A DNA stretch of 64,000 nucleotides from Candidatus Caldilinea saccharophila. Its GTDB lineage: Bacteria; Chloroflexota; Anaerolineae; Caldilineales; Caldilineaceae. How positions within the stretch are numbered: position 1 is the first letter of the stretch; the number at the start of each line of letters is the position of its first letter. A program made the translations under genes and the position numbers. Under the pieces are notes generated by a model. The model searched no databases and was not told where the DNA came from. It saw only the letters and a list, made by a program, of their open reading frames with translations. Of this stretch, positions 42,460 through 50,560 are shown piece after piece. Location of the stretch: NCBI GenBank assembly GCA_016710365.1, contig JADJVW010000016.1:62001-126000 (forward strand), given 5' to 3'.

Positions 42460-43995
42460 GTGTCACGACCCAATATCCTTTTTATCTCCACCGACCAGCA
42501 GCACCACAGCGCGCTGGGCGTCACCAACTCAGTGCTGCAGACGCCGGCGCTCGACCGGCTGGCGCGCGAGGGCACGCGTTTCACGCGTGCGTACTGTCCC
42601 AACCCGACCTGTTCGCCGACGCGTGCTTCGCTGATCACCGGCATGTATCCGGCGTGGCACGGCTGCTGGGCGATCGGCGTCAAGCTGCCGGAGGATGTGC
42701 CGACCGTGGGCGACGTCTTCCAGGCCAATGGCTACCGCTCGATCCTGGTCGGCAAGGCGCACTTCCAGCCGCTCAAGTCGGAGCCGGGCAGCGAGTCGAT
42801 CGAGTGCCAGCCAGTGTTGCGCGACCTCGACTTCTGGCGTGATTTTCATGGCCCGTGGTATGGCTTCGACCATGTCGAGACCGCACGCATGCACGCCAAC
42901 GAATCACACGCCGGCCAGCACTACGCGCTGTGGATGGAGGAGAAGGGGCTGACCAACTGGCGCGACTACTTTCAGCAGTGGCCGTCTGACCCCGACGACA
43001 AGTACGCCGGCCCCTATTACATGCGCGACGCGCTGCACTGGGACCTGCCGGAGGAGTTCCACCACACGCACTGGATCGGCGAGCGCACCATCGCCAACAT
43101 AGAGCAGTGCGTGGAGGCCGACCAACCCTTCTTTTTGTGGGCCAGCTTCTTCGACCCGCACCCGCCCTATGCCGTCCCGGAACCGTGGGCCAGCATGTAC
43201 GATCCGGCCGACGTGCAGCCGGGGCGCTATCGCGAGGGCGAATTTGCCGACATGCCGCCACACTTTGCGCGCACGCGCGAGACGCAGCCGGACTTCTCCG
43301 ACTACGCCGAGCCGGGCGGGCAGGACTTGCACGGCTTCCACTCGCACCTGCACGATGACGCCGAGATGCGGCGCAGCATCGCCTCTTACTACGGCATGAT
43401 GAGCCTGATCGACGCCGAGATCGGGCGCATCCTTGACTATTTGGACAAAGCCGGGCTGGCCGAGAACACGCTGGTCGTCTTTACCTCCGATCACGGCCAC
43501 TTCCTGGGTCAGCACGGGCTGATCGCCAAGGGTCCCTTTCACTACGAGGATGTGCTGCGCGTGCCGATGATCGTGCGCTACCCAGGCTGCGTGCCTGCCG
43601 GCGAAACCTCCGACGCGCTGCAAAGCCTGGTCGACTACCCGCAGACGTGGCTGGCCGCGGCTGGCATCGACGCGCCGGGGGTGATGCAGGGCGTCGATCA
43701 GCTCCCGGTCTGGTGCGGCGAAGAGGCCGCGGCGCGCGACCACGTACTCGTCGAAAATCGCCACAACCCGACGACCGTGCACCTGCGCACGCTGATCACC
43801 GACCGCTACAAGATCACCGTCTATCGCAATGCTAAGTACGGCGAACTCTTCGACCTGGAGTCCGACCCGGACGAACGCTGCAACCGCTGGGACGATCCCG
43901 CCTACGCCGCGGTCAAGAGTGAGCTGCTGCTCAAGTTCGTGCAGGCCGAAATCCAGCGCGAGCCGACGCGCATGCCGCGCGTCGCCGGCGCGTAG
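42460..43995 (+). CDS. Type I sulfatase
   Basis: The 511-residue product has PNILFISTDQQ at the start with the metal Asp, the formylglycine signature C-S-P-T-R at residues 51-55, the FLWASFFDPHPPY motif, and TLVVFTSDHGHFLGQHGL with metal ligands Asp-His. GTG at 42460 follows GGAAAGG and is preferred to 42409, which lies within the permease gene. It lacks a signal peptide, so desulfation would take place after uptake. It shares an operon with the sugar permeases. Confidence 0.9.
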   Translation: MSRPNILFISTDQQHHSALGVTNSVLQTPALDRLAREGTRFTRAYCPNPTCSPTRASLITGMYPAWHGCWAIGVKLPEDVPTVGDVFQANGYRSILVGKAHFQPLKSEPGSESIECQPVLRDLDFWRDFHGPWYGFDHVETARMHANESHAGQHYALWMEEKGLTNWRDYFQQWPSDPDDKYAGPYYMRDALHWDLPEEFHHTHWIGERTIANIEQCVEADQPFFLWASFFDPHPPYAVPEPWASMYDPADVQPGRYREGEFADMPPHFARTRETQPDFSDYAEPGGQDLHGFHSHLHDDAEMRRSIASYYGMMSLIDAEIGRILDYLDKAGLAENTLVVFTSDHGHFLGQHGLIAKGPFHYEDVLRVPMIVRYPGCVPAGETSDALQSLVDYPQTWLAAAGIDAPGVMQGVDQLPVWCGEEAAARDHVLVENRHNPTTVHLRTLITDRYKITVYRNAKYGELFDLESDPDERCNRWDDPAYAAVKSELLLKFVQAEIQREPTRMPRVAGA

Positions 43996-44088
43996 GAACA
44001 GCTTGACCACGAAGACGCAAAGCCCACAAAGGGGCACAAAGAAACTCAAGAAAAAGAGAATGCTTCGTGCCGCTTAGCGCCCTTTGTG
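43996..44088. repeat. 'ccacgaagac..cacaaag' repeat cut by the IS110 element
   Basis: The segment 'accacgaagacgcaaagcccacaaaggggcacaaag' and its inverted partner 'cttcgtgccgcttagcgccctttgtg' form a palindromic repeat of the type at 5310-5385 and 7741-7840. Its right arm stops at CTTTGTG (44082-44088), where the mobile element begins, and resumes after the element as CTTTGTGGTGGTG at 45327. Confidence 0.65.
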
Positions 44089-44097
44089 ACTGGTATG

Positions 44098-44333
44098 TTG
44101 ACAGATAGGAAAAGTGACAGATAAAAGGCCTGTCATTTTCCGGCAAGGGGGTGGTGAAGTTCGTTAGTGACAGCAGTCCAAGAACTCGTCACAAAGATTA
44201 GCTCCCGCTCCTGGTCCTCTGTTCGAGAACGGACAAAATGTTGCGGCCCCGCAAGGTGAGCCTGAATCACCAGAGCGTTCGCAGACAGAAGGCAGCCGGC
44301 CCGGAAGCAGTTGAACAAGGGAAAGGAAACGAG
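44098..44333 (+). ncRNA. Candidate bridge RNA region of the IS110 element
   Basis: IS110-family elements encode a non-coding bridge RNA in an end region that specifies target and donor sites. Here the 5' non-coding end is about 240 bases long and the 3' end is only about 15-25 bases, so the RNA would have to come from the 5' end. I could not work out its fold or binding loops by eye. Confidence 0.35.
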
Positions 44334-45311
44334 ATGCATATTCTTGGGATCGACATCGCCAAAGGCACGTTTGACACAGCGCTGACGCAGGACAATCAGG
44401 CGTATGCGCAGGCGAGCTTCAGCAACGACAGCCAGGGGTTCAAGCGTGTGGTGAAGTGGCTCGCCACCCACCAGGTGGAAGCGTTGCACGTCTGTCTGGA
44501 AGCGACCGGTCGCTATGGCGATGCGCTGGCTGATTACCTGCACACGCAAGGCCACCAGGTGAGCCTGGTCAACCCAGCCCAGATTCACGCCTATGGGCGC
44601 AGCAAGTTGCGGCGCAACAAGAATGACCGGCTGGATGCTCAACTGATTGCCGATTTCTGCTTCACCCAACAGCCCCTAGCCTGGAAGCCGCCTTTGCGCA
44701 TTGAGCGGGAAAGCCAGGAACTCAGCCGCCATATCGCCACGCTCAAGGAAGACCGCCAACGCAAGCGCAACCAACTGGCGGCTGGGCTGACTTCCCCGCC
44801 GCTCCGTCGCTCCATCCAAAAGACCCTTGACTTCCTGAACCAGGAGATCGAACTGCTCGAAAAGGAGTTGCACGAACTGCTCTCCCAGGACCCCGACAAA
44901 GCCCAGCAGATTGAACTGCTTTGCTCCATTCCAGGCATCGGCCGTCTCACCGCCTGCCGCTTCCTGGCTGAGGTGGATGTGACGCGCTTTCGTCAGGCTT
45001 CCCACCTCGCCGCCTATGCCGGCCTGGTTCCCACTGAGCACACCTCCGGCGCGTCCGTGCGCAAAAAGCCCCGCCTCTCCAAAGTCGGCAACCGTCACTT
45101 GCGCACCCTGTTCTTTATGCCTGCGCTTTCCGCCCATCGCTTCAATCCTATCATTGCCGACCTGCATGCACGTCTCACTGAGCGCGGCAAGCCCAAAATG
45201 GCCGTCGTCGGCGCCGTCATGCGCAAACTGCTCCACCTCGCCTATGGCGTTCTCAAAACCCGCAAGCCCTTTGACCCCCAACATCTGCATTCCATACCAG
45301 TTGGGGGTTGA
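44334..45311 (+). CDS. IS110-family transposase
   Basis: The 325-residue enzyme has the N-terminal RuvC-like DEDD domain (HILGIDIAKGTFDTAL with the first Asp, HVCLEATGRYG with the Glu, NKNDRLDAQLIADF with the last Asp pair) and the C-terminal Tnp_20 domain with SIPGIGRLTACRFLAEV, AAYAGLVP and the catalytic Ser region. A coiled-coil of Arg/Lys/Glu residues joins the two. ATG at 44334 is behind GAAAGGAAACG. The gene is intact, unlike the IS630 copy, so this element may be active. Confidence 0.93.
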   Translation: MHILGIDIAKGTFDTALTQDNQAYAQASFSNDSQGFKRVVKWLATHQVEALHVCLEATGRYGDALADYLHTQGHQVSLVNPAQIHAYGRSKLRRNKNDRLDAQLIADFCFTQQPLAWKPPLRIERESQELSRHIATLKEDRQRKRNQLAAGLTSPPLRRSIQKTLDFLNQEIELLEKELHELLSQDPDKAQQIELLCSIPGIGRLTACRFLAEVDVTRFRQASHLAAYAGLVPTEHTSGASVRKKPRLSKVGNRHLRTLFFMPALSAHRFNPIIADLHARLTERGKPKMAVVGAVMRKLLHLAYGVLKTRKPFDPQHLHSIPVGG

Positions 45312-45378
45312 CTTTCAACACAAAATCTTTGTGGTGGTGTTTCTTTACTTTTCCCGATCCCAATCGAAGGAGCTTTTC

Positions 45379-46854
45379 ATGCGCGTTCTTTATATCGACA
45401 TCGACTCGCTGCGCCCCGACCATCTCTCCTGTTACGGCTATCACCGGCAGACCTCGCCCAACATCGACAAGCTGGCCGCGGAGGGGGTGCGCTTCACCAA
45501 CTTCTACTGCTCCGACTCGCCCTGCCTGCCCAGCCGCACCGCCTTCTTCACCGGCATGTTTGGCATCCGCACGGGCGTCGTCAACCACGGCGGCGACTTC
45601 GCGGACATGCCGCTGGAAGGGCCGGAGCGTGGCTTCCGCGCGCGTGCGGCGCAGGAGAGCCTCGGCACGATGCTGCGCCGCGCCGGCTATCACACCTGCA
45701 TGATCAGCCCCTTTCCCAACCGCCACACCGCCTACCAGGTCAGCTTCGGCTTCACCGAGACCTATGACACCGGTAAGGGTGGCCTGGAAAACGCCGATGA
45801 AATGTATCCGCCCGCCAAGAGCTGGCTGGAAGCGAACGGGCAAAAGGAGAACTGGTTCCTGCATGTCAACTTCTGGGATCCGCACACACCCTACGACCAC
45901 CCGGCGGAGTTTGGCAACCCCTTCGCTGACGAGCCGATCGAGGATTGGATCACGCAGGATCTGATCGACCGGCAGAATGCCAGCTACGGCCCGCACGGTG
46001 CGATGGATGTGGCCGGCTACGACGACCAACTACCGTCGATCTGGACGATGGGCGTGGGCCACATCCGCACGCTGGCCGATGCCAAGGCGCACCTCGACGG
46101 CTATGACACCGGCATCCGCTACGCTGATCACTACGTCGGCAACCTGATCGACGACCTCAAGGCGCTGGGCATCTACGACGACACCGTGATCATCGTCAGC
46201 GCCGACCACGGCGAGAACCAGGGCGAACTCAACATCTGGGGCGACCACCAGACCGCCGACCACATCACCAACCGCGTGCCGCTGATCGTGCGCTGGCCGG
46301 GCGTGACGGATGGCCAGGCGGGCGGCGTGCGCACGGGGCTGCACTATCACCTCGACCTGCCCGCCACGCTCGTCGAGATGCTCGGTGGGACGCCGCCGCC
46401 GGCGTGGGATGGCCTCAGCTTTGCCGCGGATCTTGGCGCCGCGCCCGATCAGGGCCGCGACTATCTGGTGCTCAGCCAGGGCGCGTGGAGCTGCCAGCGC
46501 AGCGTGCGCTGGGAGAAGTGGCTGCTCATGCGCACCTACCACACCGGGCTGAAGGATTTCCCCGAATACATGCTTTTCGACCTGGACAAAGACCCGCACG
46601 AGACCACCAATCTGGCTGCGACGCAACCGGAGGTGGTGGGGGCGGGTCTCAAGTTGCTCGACACGTGGGTGGGGACGCAGATGTATCGTGCCCAGCGTGG
46701 CGACCCCTTCTGGGGTGTAATCGCCGAGGGCGGGCCGCTGCACGCCAGAGTCGGCAGTCCAGGCTGGGACGCCTATCTCGCGCGTCTGCGCATCAGCGGC
46801 CGCGGCCATCACGCCGACGCGCTGGCGGAGGCTGCCGGCCGGCCGATCGGGTAG
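45379..46854 (+). CDS. Type I sulfatase
   Basis: The 491-residue product starts RVLYIDIDSLRPDHLSCYGYHRQTSPNID, with the metal Asp pair; the formylglycine signature C-L-P-S-R is at residues 49-53. HVNFWDPHTPYDHP and the metal motif VIIVSADHGENQGE follow. AAGGAG lies before ATG 45379. It resembles heparan-N-sulfatase/iduronate-sulfatase-type enzymes in its opening motif, but substrate is not assigned. The IS110 element inserted 46 bases upstream cuts it from the preceding sulfatase, so its expression may now depend on the element. Confidence 0.9.
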   Translation: MRVLYIDIDSLRPDHLSCYGYHRQTSPNIDKLAAEGVRFTNFYCSDSPCLPSRTAFFTGMFGIRTGVVNHGGDFADMPLEGPERGFRARAAQESLGTMLRRAGYHTCMISPFPNRHTAYQVSFGFTETYDTGKGGLENADEMYPPAKSWLEANGQKENWFLHVNFWDPHTPYDHPAEFGNPFADEPIEDWITQDLIDRQNASYGPHGAMDVAGYDDQLPSIWTMGVGHIRTLADAKAHLDGYDTGIRYADHYVGNLIDDLKALGIYDDTVIIVSADHGENQGELNIWGDHQTADHITNRVPLIVRWPGVTDGQAGGVRTGLHYHLDLPATLVEMLGGTPPPAWDGLSFAADLGAAPDQGRDYLVLSQGAWSCQRSVRWEKWLLMRTYHTGLKDFPEYMLFDLDKDPHETTNLAATQPEVVGAGLKLLDTWVGTQMYRAQRGDPFWGVIAEGGPLHARVGSPGWDAYLARLRISGRGHHADALAEAAGRPIG

Positions 46855-46913
46855 GGTTTCAGCGACACGGCGCAAGCATTCAGCCCCGGTGACAATTCAG
46901 CCCGGTGACAGTC

Positions 46914-47002
46914 GACCACGGAGCAAGCGGTCAGGCGAACGCGTGCGGATATTGTGCAGGTGAAATCCGCAGGAACTCGCCGAATCTGCACCATCCGTGG
47001 TC
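46914..47002. repeat. Palindromic repeat 'gaccacgga...tccgtggtc'
   Basis: GACCACGGA at 46914-46922 pairs with TCCGTGGTC at 46994-47002. The inner part carries 'gtgcggat...atccgcag'. Same family as 6465-6541. Just before it, 'ttcagcccggtgacaa' is duplicated (46880-46911). It lies between convergent genes and may serve as a terminator. Confidence 0.6.
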
Positions 47003-47010
47003 AATTTTTA

Positions 47011-48156
47011 TTATGGTTGTGGAGTTCCCACAAGCCGAGGGCGGCTCATCATCCCCGCGGGATGTTTGCGGCGGAAGGCACAGGCGGGGCAGAGATCGCT
47101 TTCGCCCGCAAAGGGAGCGCGGCAGCGCTTGCACGATCTGGTCGCCTGCTCCAGCAGCGTGATCGGCTGGGCATCGATGTACGCCACCGCTGGCGCCGGC
47201 TGCAGCGCGGCCGGCGCACACAGTTCGACGCACAGCCCACACGCGGTGCATGCCAGCGGCTCCAGGTGCAGCGCAAACGCGTGCTCGGTCAGCTCTGAAG
47301 AAAGCGCCCCGGTGGGGCAGACGGCCGCGCAGGTCTGGCAGGCAGTGCAGGCAGAGGAAGTGGTGAAAGTTGGGAAGTAGGCGGCGGCGCTTCGTCGTTC
47401 TTCCGGCAGGTGGGCAAGTGCATGGAGCAAGGCGCGTCGTTCCAGCGGCGGCGCCTTGCCCGCTGGCGGCGAACTGTCCAGGGGCGGCAACGACAGATCA
47501 GCCTCCCTGTCGCTGCCGACAAAGCGATGCAGCAGCGCACGTCGCGAATAGTGCGGCGCGTGCGTCGCATGAAGCGGCTTGCGCACACCTGCTGCCGGCG
47601 CAGCAGCGCGGGTGGTAATTGTCGTGTGCGTCAGCGCCGCAGCGCGGGCGGCTGTGGCCGCAATCGTTTCACGCAGCGCGCCGATCGGGCAGGCGTCGCA
47701 AGCTTCCAGCCGCAGACCGATCGCGTCGACGCCCAGCGCGGCCAGCCCCACATAGGCGGCCGCGCCCAGGCTCGCCAGACAGCCCTGCACCTGCACGATG
47801 GCATCGACGCCTGGATCGGCCAGCGTGGCGGCAAAGGGGCCGCAGGTCAAATCCAGCGCAGCGCGCGCCCGCAGCGTTGCTACAGAGCGCAACAGATGCG
47901 CCGTCTCGTCCTCCCCAGCAAAGACCCCGGTCGGACAGAGGTGCAGGCAGAGGCCACAGCCGCTGCACGCCGCTGCATCCAGGGTTACTGCGCCCGGTGC
48001 AACGGTGAGCGCCTGTGACGGGCAGGCCACGACGCACTGTTCGCAGGCGTTCGCCTGGTTCCAGCTATGCAGACAGCGCGTGCTGTCCACCCGAAGACCA
48101 CCCGGCTGCGTGGAAGCAAATTGTTCCAGGAGTGGCGCCAGCTTCAGCAGATTCAT
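47011..48156 (-). CDS. Polyferredoxin with four Fe-S motifs and a C-terminal zinc ribbon
   Basis: The 381-residue product has ferredoxin-like cysteine clusters: ACEQCVVACP, CSGCGLCLHLCP, CTACQTCAAVCP and CTACGLCVELC, then a short CKRC...CPAC pair fit for zinc. A middle domain with DAIVQVQGCLASLGAAAYVGLAALGVDAIGLRLEACDACPIG is reminiscent of MvhD-like or hydrogenase-associated redox proteins. It is cytoplasmic, with no signal or transmembrane helices. It ends the dms operon, starting 4 bases after the chaperone gene, and could pass electrons to or from the membrane complex. That role is inference. Confidence 0.8.
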   Translation of the reverse strand: MNLLKLAPLLEQFASTQPGGLRVDSTRCLHSWNQANACEQCVVACPSQALTVAPGAVTLDAAACSGCGLCLHLCPTGVFAGEDETAHLLRSVATLRARAALDLTCGPFAATLADPGVDAIVQVQGCLASLGAAAYVGLAALGVDAIGLRLEACDACPIGALRETIAATAARAAALTHTTITTRAAAPAAGVRKPLHATHAPHYSRRALLHRFVGSDREADLSLPPLDSSPPAGKAPPLERRALLHALAHLPEERRSAAAYFPTFTTSSACTACQTCAAVCPTGALSSELTEHAFALHLEPLACTACGLCVELCAPAALQPAPAVAYIDAQPITLLEQATRSCKRCRAPFAGESDLCPACAFRRKHPAGMMSRPRLVGTPQP

Positions 48157-48160
48157 GCGG

Positions 48161-48890
48161 CTACACTTGGGTGGTTGGATCGACCCGAAGAGCGGGCTGC
48201 GTCATCGTTGCCAGGGCTGTCAGGACGCCCGTTAGCAGCAGCGCCATGCCCCGGTAGTAATCGGTGTGCGCGTGGCGCTCGATCCGTTCGACAAAGAGCT
48301 TGACCCATTGCAGCGGGTGGGCGTGAAGAAAGTTGTGCGCGGCGGCCAGATAGCGCTCGGCTTCGCTGCGGTCGTCGTTGTCCAGCGTGCGCGGCCTGCT
48401 GCATCAGATGCGCCAGGAAGAGCAGTTCGAAGCCGATATGGTCGTCCGGCTCACGGTCGATATGCGGAATTTGCAGACCAAACGCGGCATAGGCGTCGCG
48501 CACTTGCAGCGTCTGCTCGTCGAAGAGCAGATGGTCGCGACTGAGATAGACCGATTCCCACGGCGGCGCGGCCACGCGCTCCAGCCCGATAAAGAGTACG
48601 GTGTATTCTTCGCGCAGCGCCGGCAGCAACGCCTGCACTGCATTTTCTTCACACAACGTGGTGCGCAGGAGATGCAGCCCGGCGGCGACATCGGGCGCGT
48701 CGGGCGCCAGCGGCCAATCCGCCAGCAACGCTTCGACGCACAGATTCGTCAGAAAAGGCTCGCTGGGCGGGAGGTAAAAGGCCATTGCCTGCACCTTGAG
48801 CGCCAGCGCGTAGGCGTGAAGCTCTTCGTTGCTGAAGTGGCCGGCGAAAGTTGTGGTCGCTTCGGCGCCGTTTGTGGGAAAATTGTTCAT
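48161..48890 (-). CDS. TorD/DmsD-family redox enzyme maturation chaperone, one frameshift
   Basis: The about 243-residue all-helical product is of the TorD type that binds the Tat signal of the Mo-enzyme and protects it until cofactor loading. Family features include LREEYTVLFIGLERVAAPPWESVYLS, then PHIDREPDDHIGFELLFLAHLMQQ. The frame breaks near 48398; removing one base gives the true end, TLDNDDRSEAERYLAAA...HPLQWVKLFVERIERHA, which is the classical helix. ATG at 48890 is where the family starts; earlier codons are weak. It is the fourth gene of the dms operon, 100 bases after dmsC. Confidence 0.85.
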
Positions 48891-48990
48891 GAGTAAGTAG
48901 CCGTTCTGATCGAGAGCGGTCGCAACAGCCCGTTGGCGCCAGGCTGTTGCGACTGTGACGAGATGCAAGGATGCGCAAGCGCGCGTCGCA

Positions 48991-49917
48991 TCAAAGCGGG
49001 CCGATGCGTGCGAAGGAAGCGTAGAAGAGGTAGCGGCCGATCACTTCGCCCACCAGCACAAGCGCAAACGCGCCGTATACCAGCGTGCTCATCAGGCGGA
49101 GGTTGCGGTTGCTGCGCGACATGGTGTAGATGAAGATGCTGAAGATGCCCGCGCCCAGGAAGATCAGCAGCAGGCGGGTGGCAAAGAGCACGCCATGCTC
49201 GTCGATCAGAATCGCCGCACTTTGCTCCGCGGTGGGGCCGGAGGTCGCCAGATAGCCCATGTAAAGCGGCAGGATGATGAACTGCAAGCCCAGCATGACC
49301 AACGCAACCAGCGCCATCCAGCGCAGTGTAATCACCAGGATTTCGCGCTGCTTTTCACTTTCGGCTTGGCCGCGCGCGTGGAGATAGGTGTAGCTGCCCA
49401 CAAAGGCTGTTGAAATCGCCAGCGCACCGAGCAGAAGGGTGGTCGTGAAGAAGGAGGCGAGCGTTGTCCAGGTGTTCCAGGCGGGCACCGAGGGCAGCGT
49501 GTAGTAGACCATTGCCATCGAGACGACCAGCCCCACACCGAAGGCCGCCGTCGCCAGCGCGACGATGTTGCGCAGCCCAGGCGAGCCGATCTTGCGCCAC
49601 TGCATGAGCGTGAAGAGGAAGCCGGCGCCGGCAAAGAGGATGCCAAAGAGAATCTCGCGGCTGAGCCAGGAGGTGCCGATGTTCGTAATGGCGCGCCAGG
49701 CATTGATCGGGTTGCCGAGGTGCAGCACGGAGACGATCAGGCCGAAGACCAGCACCGGGCCGATCGCCAACAATGCGAGGTCGCTGAGCTTGTCGGCTTC
49801 TTCGATGCCGGCGTAGCGCGTCGCAAAGAAGTGGACGCCGCCGAGCACCAGAAAAGCGCCCACCGACATCTGGGCGGCAATCGTGAAGATCACCAACGCT
49901 AATTCACTGGTATTCAT
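48991..49917 (-). CDS. dmsC: DmsC-like membrane anchor subunit
   Basis: The 308-residue product has eight or nine hydrophobic helices, starting SELALVIFTIAAQMSVGAFLVLGG, and the DmsC family pattern HLGNPINAWRAITNIGTSWLSREILFG. It anchors the catalytic and Fe-S subunits and oxidises menaquinol. ATG at 49917 overlaps the dmsB stop region with a 2-base gap. Heme ligands are not expected in this family. Confidence 0.9.
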   Translation of the reverse strand: MNTSELALVIFTIAAQMSVGAFLVLGGVHFFATRYAGIEEADKLSDLALLAIGPVLVFGLIVSVLHLGNPINAWRAITNIGTSWLSREILFGILFAGAGFLFTLMQWRKIGSPGLRNIVALATAAFGVGLVVSMAMVYYTLPSVPAWNTWTTLASFFTTTLLLGALAISTAFVGSYTYLHARGQAESEKQREILVITLRWMALVALVMLGLQFIILPLYMGYLATSGPTAEQSAAILIDEHGVLFATRLLLIFLGAGIFSIFIYTMSRSNRNLRLMSTLVYGAFALVLVGEVIGRYLFYASFARIGPL

Positions 49918-49919
49918 CG

Positions 49920-50543
49920 TTACACTTCCTCTGGGTTCATGATCTGGGCGCTGCGATCGTCGGATGGCACACTGTCGCGATGCGGCGTGAAGGTGGTGTT
50001 GGGCTGCGTGATCGACGGATCTGGGAAGGGGAAGATGGCCCCGGTGGTCCCATACTGAGCGCGCAGCTCCTCGATATCGCCGTAGTGCAGCACACGCATC
50101 TGGCACGCAGAGACGCAGGCCGGGTCTTTGCCTTCGGCCAGAAAGTCCTGGCAGAAGTCACACTTCGACATCGTGCCGGTTGCGGCGTTGAACTGCGGCG
50201 CGCCATAGGGACAGGCCCATTCACAGTAGCGGCAGCCGATGCACTTGGACTGGTCGATAATCACGACGCCATCTTCAGCGCGCTTGGTGATTGCCCGCGT
50301 GGGGCAGACGGGTATGCAGGCCGGATCGGTGCAGTGCGAGCAGGCCGACGAGACGAAATAGCTGAAAGTGCCGTCAATCAGCGCGTCGCCTTGCTCGTGC
50401 CAACTGCCGCCGCCGATCTCATAGACGCGCCGCCAGAGCACGCCGAGATTGGTGTCATTCTTGTCGCGGCAGGCAATCTGGCACGCCTTGCAGCCGGAGC
50501 AACCGCTGAGGTCAATATAGAAGCCGAGTTGTTTATTTGCCAT
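49920..50543 (-). CDS. dmsB: DmsB-like iron-sulfur subunit
   Basis: The 207-residue product carries four [4Fe-4S] cluster motifs: CSGCKACQIAC, CSHCTDPACIPVCP, CIGCRYCEWACP and CDFCQD...CVSACQ. It wires the Mo-subunit to the membrane anchor. The N-terminal LGFYIDLSGCSGCKACQIACRDKN is the standard DmsB start. It lies 17 bases after dmsA and 2 before dmsC. The last 30 residues (after GDIEELRAQ) are more variable. Confidence 0.93.
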   Translation of the reverse strand: MANKQLGFYIDLSGCSGCKACQIACRDKNDTNLGVLWRRVYEIGGGSWHEQGDALIDGTFSYFVSSACSHCTDPACIPVCPTRAITKRAEDGVVIIDQSKCIGCRYCEWACPYGAPQFNAATGTMSKCDFCQDFLAEGKDPACVSACQMRVLHYGDIEELRAQYGTTGAIFPFPDPSITQPNTTFTPHRDSVPSDDRSAQIMNPEEV

Positions 50544-50560
50544 GATGTTGAGTTTCTCCC

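Larger units (their letters stand above)
44089..45326 (+). mobile_element. IS110-family insertion sequence
   Basis: The element carries one DEDD-type transposase gene and is flanked by the 7-base direct sequence CTTTGTG (44082-44088 and 45327-45333). It has an inverted pair, ACTGGTATG at 44089-44097 and CATACCAGT at 45293-45301, the right one lying about 25 bases inside the end. Such subterminal repeats are known from the IS1111 group. The outer boundaries are inferred by joining the interrupted repeat. Confidence 0.78.

Noticed and set aside
42904..44049. 381-codon minus-strand open frame
   Set aside because: Antisense to the sulfatase at 42460; no recognisable motifs.
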